From contig NC_092569.1 in assembly GCF_037975245.1 (NCBI RefSeq), positions 22,348,168 through 22,412,167 of the forward strand: a DNA stretch of 64,000 bases, in the 5' to 3' direction. Numbering within the stretch: the first letter of the stretch is position 1; each line of letters opens with the position of its first letter. The notes beneath the pieces were generated by a model. It had not been told where the DNA came from. It was given only the letters and a program-made list of their open reading frames with translations, and searched no databases. Below, piece after piece: positions 44,295 through 55,301 of the stretch. The stretch is from Apostichopus japonicus (taxonomy: Eukaryota > Echinodermata > Holothuroidea > Aspidochirotida > Stichopodidae). Both the position numbers and the translations under genes were made by a program.

Positions 44295-46010
44295 CTCAGC
44301 TATAATGAGAGTGACAAAATACCGCCTGTAGGGACTTGGGACTTACAGTGGAGCAGTAGGTGGGTAACATACTACATATAAATGATTTAACTGCTTCTGA
44401 GTTGCAAAAATATTTTCTTTCCTTAAGTAACTTTAGGCTTGGTTACACTATCGGATTACAACATCTAAAAAAATATATATGATATGCATATCTCACACTG
44501 AGCTTATCGAGATTTCGAGAGATTTATGTAGCAAGCTGTTTGATATATAAAATTTGTAGCAGTATTTTTTCTTTAGCATTATAACTTACAATGTCAGCAA
44601 AATAAAATAGAAAGACAAAATAATAACAAGCTAGACTAGCGGTTATTTTCGTGAATAACAATAACCTGGTAATATGTGGATCCCAGCAAGAAAGAGGATT
44701 GAAATTTATAAAGTTATTAACCAAATTCATGGATTGAAACTAAATAAGCAATACCTCCTCTCTATTACTTACAATACCTAGAAGAAAGGTTGGGTTACTA
44801 TAATGATTTGATTTAAAAAAGAAATACAATAATGAAATGGTTTTGAACTTTGTTCATATATTAACAGTAAACAATAGTTCATAATAGCATTGAAAGGAAA
44901 TTCATAGTGAAAACTGCATTATTACAATTCACAGGAAAATATATCAAGGGGTGACTTCCTAAACACCGACAAACGAGAATTTAAAAAAAAATCCGAACGT
45001 ACAACTTGTTATATTAATAAATTACAGACACATTAGTAAAGATAACACGTTTGTGACTCTCCGACCTTCGTCCCACGGATAAATTGGTAGTAAAAATCAT
45101 CCAAACTACCAATAAATGCTGAACAGAAGGGATTTGCGCTATTGCATGTATATTCCCAATGCACAGTAACGCCATATTGTATTTAACTGTAATCGTATCA
45201 AGCGGTTAATTGAATTTCTATTTATAAAATGCTATAAAGTTAAGAGAAAAAAACCTTCCCGGCAAGCACTTGATGCGTTCAACAGTTTATTTGGCATTCT
45301 GTTACCAATTCAAAAGCTGGTCATTTCTTACCAATGTCAGTTGCTTACAAATATAACAAAAATTTTGAACAACTGCGGTAATTATTTCATAGCTATATGC
45401 TACATGCTTCTGAAACTGTATTAAATAACGAGGCAAGTAAAAGTACGGTAAATATAATAATTGGAAGTTTTTTAAGCTCAATTCTTAGTAGTAATTATTA
45501 TTTTATGGGTATTGATACCAGTTTAGGAATGCAAATATCACCAAACTGAAGATCAATACCAGAAATGGTGAATAAGAATAAGTAAAATATAGAAATTCTG
45601 CAAACCCAAAACATTATTCAGCTTTATTATTGTAAGAAAGCAAGCCATACTCCTGCCCTCTCTCTCCCTATGAACTCCTTTGTCAGCTGGTATACACACA
45701 ACCGTAAGTACGTTGAACCGACTAACTTATATGTTTCCCTATATCACGTGCTATGTTTCATTCCATTCAACAACAAAAAAGAAGCAACGGAGATGGTAAT
45801 TTCTTGCGTTATTACCTAAATCACGAGTTCAGTACCAAACAAAGGGACAACGATGTTTATAGTGATAACTGTACGTTTAGCCTTCATGGTGGTACGATAA
45901 CTGTTACTATTCTAACCACTACCACGTCAGTTTAGAAAGTGATTCTAGCATATATTGTTATTATATCCCAGCATCGAATTGTAAATCAAATATACTGAAA
46001 TGAAGAATCG
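44295..46010 (+). pseudogene. Fibrinogen-related relic: end of exon 7 and decayed exon 8
   Basis: 44295-44361 matches the 3' end of an FBG central exon (NESDK, YRL, a stop, then GLGTYSGA), starting right after a LINE tail. 45775-46010 matches the last FBG exon: LNHEFSTKQRDNDVYSDNC is readable, then a frameshift where GAWW should be, then WYDNCYYSN in another frame, and a stop in place of EMKIRP. No other exons remain. This is the wreck of another gene copy between B and C. Confidence 0.8.
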
Positions 46011-47050
46011 TCACGTTAAACCTGAGTAAGGGACAGCACTACCGCAAAGGTTGTAGAAGAAGCCACAAAGTATGAAATGTCCGATCATTACATATAACTT
46101 TATGTATTTATGAAGATCTGTGTGTTTGTTGGATACTAATGAATCTCATTGGATATTACATCTTCCACTTATTATATGATTAATTTACGTGTTAACTTCA
46201 AAAGCATTTTAAACACCAAGATGATATTCCAGAATGTATCTTTTCTCCCTTCTTCAAGCGACAATTTTCTTACTTCTTAGAGCAAGTAAAATATAAAACT
46301 CAAATAATAAATGTGATAAACAACAACAAGGGTTGGTTCTTTATGTTTGGTCACCTGCATAACGCTTTAATATAAAGGGCAGAGTCGCATCAAAGAATTT
46401 TTTAAGTAACAGCAGTCAATGTAAGCGATACTAATATACTATTAACTCCTATACGGAAGACATATATATAAGTACTTACAACTGACCAGTTCTGAAGTGG
46501 CTGAAGCGGTTCAATAAAAAACGCTGTTATAATTCACGAGTAAAATCACATGAAAACATCTATACAAGTAGTAAACGTAAGCTAGAGAAGCATATTGGTG
46601 CCACAACATATTTGAAATGATGAAAAAAACATTTCGAATTTACGAAAAACACTTTATTGGAATTACATAAAGATGTTTTGTTTTCGTGGCAACATTACCC
46701 TTCTGTATTAAACGATATTATAATTTAACAAAAATTAATACATAAACAAATTATTAGGGCACAACCTTATATTAAATAACATTGATAAACACAAAATATA
46801 ACATAATTTAGCCCTCATAGGTGCGCGGTTTAAGAAAAAGACTGCAGTGGGTTACTATGAAACACGGTTACAAAAACTGCACTATCTTTACAAACTTACG
46901 ATAGCACAGAGCATTTTATTGTATTATTGTATTTAATTTAATAAGTATTTTCTTTTTCTCTGCTTTATATATTGTTTGAATACAATATTATCGTGTCTTT
47001 TTTTTAGTTTCATACGTATTAAATGTTAAATAAGAAGGCAATGTATCATA
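46011..47050. other. No gene recognised
   Basis: AT-rich DNA between the relic and the duplicated gene A 5' block. Confidence 0.4.
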
Positions 47051-47270
47051 GGACACGGGGAATCAGTAGGCTAATGAAATATCCCAGGAATTTATTGTTC
47101 ACTAATTGTGTGTATCACAGCTCCGAAGAAATCACAACTACGTTTGATAAAAAAAGGAGTCGTATAGGAAGAATTTCGGTTTATTGATTAAACACGATTG
47201 TCACACCTCACTTACGTCCTGAAGTGACAGTTTTCCTTAACTGCTTGTTAAACTCTTGTACCACATCACA

Positions 47271-47558
47271 CGATACACACGTAACACAGTTACTACTGTA
47301 AATCTTAAAGTTTGTGACTAGGTAAAAACTGGATCGTGCTATGAATCGGTAGCATGTGCTATTTTGATTACAGTAAGAACTGAGGAAATGTTTAATATAA
47401 ACAAATCCAGTCGTGGGCATTTGTTGGTATTACACATATCCTCAGTTCTTACTGTAAATCTACTAGCACATGTTACCGATTTATCAGCACGATCCAGTAT
47501 TCACTGTGCTACAAAACTTAAAGATTAACAGTAGTTACTGTTATCTCTGTGTGAATCA
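47271..47558. mobile_element. Foldback MITE, copy 2
   Basis: Same family as 8793-9093: inverted arms share CTGGATCGTGCT, CATGTGCTA and CAGTAAGAACTGAGGA. It interrupts the alignment of this block with 13360-13800, so it inserted after that duplication. Confidence 0.85.
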
Positions 47559-47884
47559 GCTGACCGCAGACTTCAAGTTTAATTCTAAAAAAGTAAAAGC
47601 GAAATTGAATACAAGACCGTGAACTTATTGCTTGACTTATACAGCAAGGAATTTTAATCTGAATTAATTTCGGCGGTCAAATATAAATCAGTTTCTTGTA
47701 GAAATTTAGACAACCATAGTCGACATATTCTCATTGCAATTAGTTCTTAATTAACATATATCACTTGACATCACTGTTCCATATGTTTTAAATTACTATA
47801 ATTTAAATAATGACATACTATTCTCTCTGATAAGTCTTGTTTTTCTCGCTACGAGATCCGATGTCACATAATGTGGGAAGCAAG

Positions 47885-49310
47885 CATTTTGATTTTTGCT
47901 TTAAAGTCAACCAATCCGTTCATGCGGTAATGTTTTGTAACGCGTAAAGACATGAGCGTCAATGCCAATTGAAAAGTGGGGCGGTATATAAAAGAATGAA
48001 TACGGATAAAACTGAAGGAGTCTGCTTGTAGCGAGCGCCTTGGGGCAAAATATTTTTCGGGTGGGGTCAAAGGGCCCGCCTTAGGGCCCTGACGGGGTCC
48101 AGGGTAAAAGTCCCGGCGAGAGCCGAAGTGTTACAGTTTGTTACTGTTTGGTTACTGCATTTTTACCAAAAGTCAGTCCTGGCAAGTTATTAGACATACG
48201 AAAGACTTATATATGTAATATCCGGGTGAAACTTAGGGCCTTTATCATGATTGATAAAATCGTATCCTGAACCCAAACGGAAACATTCTCAATGTTTGGT
48301 TTCTCAAATACAATAATCTTGTTATACAGATGTCTACAATATGCACACATAAGGTACCTTAAGTACAATAAAAAAAATCACCATTGGGTATCTGGGCACA
48401 TTCACTTTATCGGAAAATAAAAATACTTCAGTTCCCAAGCCAAGGTAGAATCTCTACGGGTAGTTGAGTGATATCGAGAACAATTATGTATCGTCTAAAT
48501 GATGTGGGTATATACTAGGGCCTATTACGAAATTGTTAGTCGGTGGGCCACCTCCCAAACTGGACCATTATGACACTATCGAAACGTAGCGCCAGCATCG
48601 GTTGGAGCGTAGCTCAGCAAGATTTTTTTTGCGAAAAATGCCCGCCCCAGATTGCCAGAAATGGTACATTGCGAGCCATGTAAGTTGCATATGAACATTC
48701 TAAAATATGAGATCTCATGTTGTAGAAAATTTTACTCTCCACAAAAAAAAAATATATGAGAAAAATTCTTTGCGGGATAAAATCACTTCGTAAGGGAGAA
48801 ATAGGTCTTGACGTTACTTCAGAAGCTATAATATTTGTTTTACATACCAAAGAAGGACCTACTAGAGGGTGGGGGGGGGGGGAAGTGAACTGAGTGGATC
48901 GGCCGTGTAACTGACTGAGCCTCAATATTGTTAGTTAAATCAACGGGTCACTGATTAAGGGGCTAACAATTTAACTGATACCCTTTATGAAACACAAAGA
49001 CGTAATAAGTATATAGTCCAGGCGTTCACATAATCATAGGCCTACTTCCATCTAGGAAGTTGAACTCTTAGGGGCGCAGCTGCCCCCCCTCCATGCAGGT
49101 TAAAAATAATATGCTGGAAAGGGGATTAGCGAATGCTGTTGACTTTCATGATCTGCTGGCTCATTATATAGCCTGAGAGTTATATGGGCGTTGTTCCTCA
49201 TTTAATTTACGCTACAAATAAAATCATTTATTCTTAAGTATCAGCCTGCCCCCCCCCCCATTCCTTCTCATGATTGATGACCTTTAGCCAAGTCAAGGTA
49301 AACATAGTCA
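47885..49310. mobile_element. Unclassified insertion of about 1.4 kb
   Basis: Present here but absent from the gene A 5' block at the equivalent place (near 13830-13900). It is more GC-rich than its surroundings in patches (near 48060-48120) and has G- and C-runs at 48870 and 49085. No coding domain or clear terminal repeats were seen. Confidence 0.35.
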
Positions 49311-49734
49311 ACCCTCTACTGCAGCCAAGTATTTAAGACATGGTAGACTGTATCCAACAGAAAGGACACCACAACCAGATCAAATTAGAATTTGCTCTAT
49401 TGACGTCAATTAAAGATCATTTCGATTCAGAGAGAATCAAATCGATAACATGATTGGTTTCAAAAAGTCCAATGAAGATACCGTAGTATTCAATACAAGA
49501 AAGACTCATGAGTCATAATATTTGTTATGATTTTAGCTTCACTTTTATTTCAAGCACAAATCCGTGTCCAAGGTTTCAGACTTCCTTCTTCTGTTTTCTA
49601 CGGACGCTGTTGAGTAGCAGTTCTCATGCAAGGTCTTCCATATGTTGTGTGTATTTATCACGTAATGAATTGAACCAATACATTTAGTGAATTATTTGTA
49701 GTAACAAAGATGGAAACAATGTTTTACTGTACGT

Positions 49735-49740
49735 TATAAA
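49735..49740 (+). promoter_or_regulatory. TATA box of the decayed gene A-like copy
   Basis: TATAAA and its flanks are conserved with 16572-16577, 113 bp before the decayed ATG. Confidence 0.4.
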
Positions 49741-49847
49741 TTCCCCCAGGCAGTATCTGTAGCAACCTGTTAGTAGGTGAAAGTCATTGTCAACTTGTAA
49801 TTCAGACAAGAGCAGGTCTCTGTAGAAGACGATACGCCACCATCAAG

Positions 49848-49919
49848 ATGTACTGTAATAAACTTTATTCGTTAGTTCGAGATTCATTTTTCCTTTGGAC
49901 AGGCGTCTTCCTCAATTGA
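49848..49919 (+). pseudogene. Decayed signal-peptide exon of a gene A paralogue
   Basis: Aligns codon for codon with gene A exon 1 (MYCNKLYSLV, FFLWTGVFLN), but TGA at 49917-49919 ends the frame and the donor GTAAGT is lost. No downstream exons of this copy follow, so it is dead. Confidence 0.85.
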
Positions 49920-50279
49920 AGTAAAATTGTTGGTGTCTAAAATACATCTCTTTAAATAGATGCTTCACAGGGGAAAAAATATCATACGGAGTGCAAATAT
50001 GTGACATCATCATAACCATTAAAAGTCACCAATCATTATCCGCTTATTTCAAAGCATATCAATACATATTGATAGCTGTTGAAAGAAAATAACATATACA
50101 TTTTATTACATTTTTTTAACTCCATATATTGATATCTTTCGTTTCCAATGAACAATCAATTTTCAACTGTAATTCGATTTGCTAAAAATTATATAAACGA
50201 TTACATTAACGACCAACAAAGTAACACTTAAACTCATAAGCAATTATAAATAAACAAACAGAATTAATAGAAAAGAAAC

Positions 50280-51840
50280 TCACATAGCACAACCCCCCCC
50301 CCCAAAAAAAAAAATTAATAATAATAAATAAATATTGTCATTGTTACTTAGAAAGTAATTAATACATTCATTTATTGAACATGTCATTTTTAAGGGTGTA
50401 CTACGGCATTCCTTACTTGCTTTGTTAAGTATGTAATATTCTACCTGTAAATAATATTTGAGTTTGGAGTAAAATGCAATAGCATCTGACAGCTTATCAC
50501 TTAATTTGCAACTGAGGACATAATACTTTGCATGTAAAAGATAAACAGTTGATCGGATGTTTAGCTTCTTCGATATAACCAAACTAAGCGTGATCATGGT
50601 TAATACCAACGTTTCTCTCCAGGCAGAGGTTATCAGACTCTAACCAGAAGGTTTTACCAAAATCACATTCTCAAACCAAATGCTTTAGTGTTTTATTTTC
50701 TTTCTGACAAAATTTACAAAACGAGCTATCATTTACATTGATCTTGAATAAAAACATGTTGGTTCTAAGTATTCTATGCAAGAAACGGAACTGAAAGTAA
50801 TGTGTTTTGGTATCTCTAACAGCCAGATAAGGTAACGTAAACATGATTTCCAGTCATACGTCTTGCTATCAATTTCATGCCATTTCTGGATTGCTGTTGG
50901 TTGTTGTGATTTATTCTCTATTAGATACTTGTAAAAATACTTCGTTACTTTGGGTGACGTCATAGCTTTTACAAGGCGTTGCTTAATACCATTGTGTTGT
51001 GAGCGTTATTTACACTTTTCTTTCAAGGTTTTGGAACTGCCGACCAAATTTCGAAATAAAAAGTAAAAGTGAAATGATCCAGATCGAGCTTAGTACAAAA
51101 ACCATCATAACCAATAAACATTGTTGTCAAAAAAGTCACGCAATCGAAAAGCACCTTTTTGTTTGAGAATATTTGAAAAAAAAAGGATCTTATTATCAAT
51201 ATTGATGAATTCATTATTCAAAACAAACTGGTTACAATACGAATCTGGGGGTCTGTAGTAAAAATCCGACCATGAATAACTCACGTCACGAATACAATTA
51301 TTTGAGATATTAATGTCATTTTCATAAAAGTTGCATTTGAATACAAATCCTTTTCCATATCTCTTAAGTTCTTTATCTAATAAAACTTTCCATACACCTT
51401 TAATTTCATCAAGATACAGTTTAACCCACTTACACTTTAAACTTGTTACGAAAGACATTAAGTCAATTATATTCAGGCCTCCTTTACATTTCTCTTTAAC
51501 GAAAACGTTTTACTTTACTTTCTTGGGTTTACTGCACCAAATGAATTCAAACAGAAGACTTTCATTTTCTTTAAAAACAATTGTACTCGGATTTGGTAAA
51601 ACGGTAAATAAATAGACAAGTTGTGAAATAAGGAACGTTTTAATGAGAACAATTTTTCCAAGGGGCGTAAGATCTCCGGAAGACCAGAGATTATTGATAA
51701 TACTTTTATTACGCGACCGTTTGGAACATAGTTTAACTTATAAAAGTCTTCTTGGTGATTAGTGAAAGAAATACCTATAATTTACAGGATCGTCGCTTAT
51801 AACCAACTTTAAATTTCGAAAATAACGTGGTGGGGTCGAG
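50280..51840 (-). mobile_element. L1/Tx1-type LINE, ORF2 C-terminal part
   Basis: Read on the minus strand, fragments in order are SGDLTPLGKI-like near 51680, KEKCKGGLNIIDLMSF near 51480, VTSLKCKWVKLYLDEIKGVW from 51456, and then KFCQKENKTLKHLV with ECDFGKTFW near 50700-50640. This order, including the final Cys/His motif, is typical of L1/Tx1 ORF2 C-termini. Internal stops and a missing 5' part make it inactive. Confidence 0.82.
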
Positions 51841-51854
51841 GACAAAGTTAATAT

Positions 51855-52030
51855 AGTTAAATAAATAAATGTGAATTCCTGTTTATTAAAACGTACTTTG
51901 TCGTCCTTCACAAATTAATTTCATAAAATTCAAAAAAATAACCGTTCTTATTGCTTCACTCTTTTGGAAGGTGACGGGGGGGGGGGGGAGAGGTCGGATT
52001 TTGCAGGGGACGCAATTGATTTACATGTAC
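51855..52030 (-). mobile_element. LINE 3' end, same family as 27265-28160
   Basis: Matches 27265-27400 (tail AAATAAATAAATG on the plus strand, GTTCTTATTGC, GGGGACGCAATTGATTTACA). The coding part is missing. A G-run lies near 51975. Confidence 0.65.
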
Positions 52031-52129
52031 ATTGTACTTTGTACTAAATGTCTTTCTTTCGATTGCGACAGCTTTTCTTTTTTAAACATATCTGGTCGGA
52101 ATGCATTCATAATTTCGGTGACATTTAAA

Positions 52130-52190
52130 GCAATGAAATATAGTATTTAGGAGGCCATGGGTTCGATCCCTGACCGGCAAAGTTACGGTG
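52130..52190 (+). mobile_element. Possible tRNA-derived SINE fragment
   Basis: GGTTCGATCCC at 52160-52170 is a perfect pol III B box. No clear A box precedes it, and the equivalent place in the first segmental copy lacks it. Confidence 0.35.
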
Positions 52191-55100
52191 GATTCTCATT
52201 GTTGCTTTTGTTTCTTTAGCTATTCCGGTTTTCTCAATTTCAGTCTTAAAATATTTTAAATCCGTGGAAGCGCCTTTCATTCTAAATTGAAGATTACCCC
52301 GACTACCTAGGACAGGCCATGTTTATGTTAATCTATTGTCTATAAATATGAATAAACTCAACTAAAACAAAGTCTTATAACTTCATATGAAGAAAAGGGT
52401 AGTGTTGGGTAATATGCAACGTTATTTGTCGGTCATACATTTGTAATGCATTATAGAAATATTATCTTTGGACTTAAAAGTCTTGTTTTCCCATTGAGAT
52501 TTGTGTTTCATCTGGGACAATGACGTAACGGTCTGTGTTAGACTTGGTAGTCCCGACGCTCTACTTGATGGGCGTGAGATACTTAAAGAAACATTTCTCA
52601 AAGTATAAAATAGCATAGAAATACAAGTTGACTGAGGACACTTGGTTTACTGTTTGCAAGTTTAACTTCAATATTAGTCGTTTCGTGGGTCTCCTGCCTG
52701 CGGCCGGCTTAGGTTGGTGGTCGAGTCTCGCATGAATGAGAACATGAACGTTATGTTCACAGAAACTACTTTCTTGAGAATGCGTGGCGGCGGGAAGTAA
52801 GCTCATCTAAAGAGCCAACTCCTTCACACGGAAAGCAGCAACTTCCATGGGTCGTTGCCCTGAACAAGAAAAGCAGAAAGATGTTAGCAAAAGAAATATC
52901 ATAAACATATAAGCAGAATAATAGGGGCGAAACTTTCGTGAGCGAATAACAAACGATTGACCAACTTTAACCATGGCTTTTCTACACTTATTGTTGTCTA
53001 CGCAAGAATTTCTATTGAATGCAAAACGGGCTTAATACGAAGAAATAAAACTGAAGCTAAGGAAATATTAATCAATCTTTAATATTAAATATACAACTAA
53101 AATATTTATTTTTTTCAAATGAAAAATGTTGACAGGTTATCAGCAGAGAGTGTGGACCTGGAAGTTCCATCCCCGCTCGAATAAACACCAGATACAACAA
53201 AAACAATTATATTGGTACGACTGTTTGCAAATTCTTTTACTTTGATAACGACGATTATGAACGAACATGCCACTGAGGTAGCAGGTAACAACAACACATA
53301 TATGAATAAATCCGCGAAACAGGCTTTACTATTTTAGGTGAAAATTGCTTTGTTTGGGTTAGTAACACAGAGTATATACAGACAGCAAGACAAATAGATA
53401 AACACATGCTCTCGATTACATTCAAGGACTTGCTTCCGGTGAACACACGATCTTACATATTTCTTCTTAGCGAAGGTTGATGATTAACTATTAATATATT
53501 TTTTTCTCAAATCCCAATATTTCTTCACTCATGAACATTCATATCCCAAACATGATATTGGAATACTTAAATAAAAAGTTCATTACTTATTTAACTCTAA
53601 TGTAGAAATATGTTAAGCTACTTGGTGATAGCATCAAACTGGACAGCAAACAGTGATTTTAGAAAACTTGAGGTAGAGTTTCTAATGGTCCGTGCCTCTG
53701 TTAAACATAAATTACCATGATCATTGCAAAGTTTACACATTTTACTAACGCTACCTAAAAGGTTATTCCTTTTGTTAGCGTGAAAGAATCAAAGAATGAG
53801 ATTGAGAGAGCTAATGCAATATCATCTTCTATGAAATAAATAGATAAGCAAAGAGTTTATAGGTGTGTTGTTTGAGTCGAAGTAAGCCATGTGGTTTCCA
53901 TTTGATTAGTGAGTCGCTTTTGAGGAATTTACTAGGCTACTATTTTGTGGGACATTGAATTGTATTAGTTTGTTTCGTGACCACTGTAGGAGTATTGAGC
54001 ACCATATAAGATAAAGAACCCGGTAGCAACTATAATAATTATTGTTTATAAACTTAGAGCCTACTTCATTTTCGGAATAGGTACTACATTTGTCATATAT
54101 ACCCACTCACAGCACCAATTCAACAGGCTCGCACATCCGTTCACTTTGACAACATAAACAGCTGCTCAGACATCGTCACATCTTCACATATCTTTATCCG
54201 AAAATCCAGCTCTATAATTTTTTACCTTTAACTACAGCATGCTCTTCCGATTATTTCTTTTAAACCTGAAAAAGTAATGATTCTTTGAATAGCAATACGA
54301 ATTTCATTTTCCATGATTCAATTTTACTCACCTTTTAATCACAAAACATAAGCTCTAGCAAAGAAAAAAAATTGAAATTCAACAAATATTTCGAACTATC
54401 CTTGTCAGATATCTTTAAGTCTTCAAACCAGTGTAATAATGTACAGTTGATAAAGTAACGATTCCCACACGAAACATTACAGACTTTGATGTAGATGTTT
54501 TCAAGTGGATTTTACTGTTAATCGATTGCGTCACTTTCTCATTCATTTATATATGATAATGATAGTTTGACTTCTCCATCAGAAAAGCCCTACTTGTAAT
54601 ATATAGCTACGGTGATGTACTGCCTTCAGTTTACTGTCAGCGCATATCTTAGTTCTTTCGTCGTTTCGTCAGGGCGTTAAAGAGAAGTGCATGGTTTGAC
54701 GGAAAATAAGAACCTCGATAAGTCCTAGATTAGCTTCCTATATATAGTCTTCTTTCAACCCTTTTACTACAATTTAGTTTTCTTCTGAATACAGAAATAT
54801 TTAATTAAATTTAATTTAAGTAATATTCATTGAAACCACGGCTATTTTTCTTAACGTTATGGACTTGACCGAAAATCCCAGTTGTATTTCCCGAAAGAGA
54901 TCACGAGGGGAAGAATCATATCAAGATGGCCGACTCATAGTTTGTACTGCACGATTTCAGTAGTCTCGATTTCCTTGTCCACAGGGGTTTGACTTCCTTG
55001 TTCTTTTGTCTACCGATGCGCGTAAGAGACAACATTTAGTAGAAACTACCATTTTACTAAAATGAATGTTTTAAATGAGGTTAACTATGTTCTGTATTTT

Positions 55101-55224
55101 CTACCGTACCTACTAAAGTACTCAATGTAAGGTAGGTTCTGTCGTCGAAAGAGGTGATAGACATTATCAACTTGAATTCAGAGAAGGGCGAGCCACCAGA
55201 AAAGATTCCACTCTTTCGTCAAAA

Positions 55225-55301
55225 TGATCAGCAAGTTTGATTCAATCTTCCAATTTTTATTTTTCCTTTGGACAACTAGCTGCCTCGTTTTTCGTGAATC
55301 G
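55225..55301 (+). CDS. Gene C exon 1: signal peptide, possible 1-nt deletion
   Basis: Same sequence as gene B exon 1 apart from a T-run that is one base shorter by position count. With the deletion the hydrophobic peptide would be lost after codon 13. A homopolymer sequencing error is equally possible. Confidence 0.55.

Larger units (their letters stand above)
47050..49930 (+). repeat. Second copy of gene A 5' block, decayed
   Basis: Collinear with 13360-16765 but interrupted by a foldback MITE and by about 1.4 kb of unrelated DNA at 47885-49310. Only one degenerate satellite-like unit is present (about 49312-49390). It retains the TATA box (49735-49740) and a broken signal-peptide exon. Confidence 0.8.
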
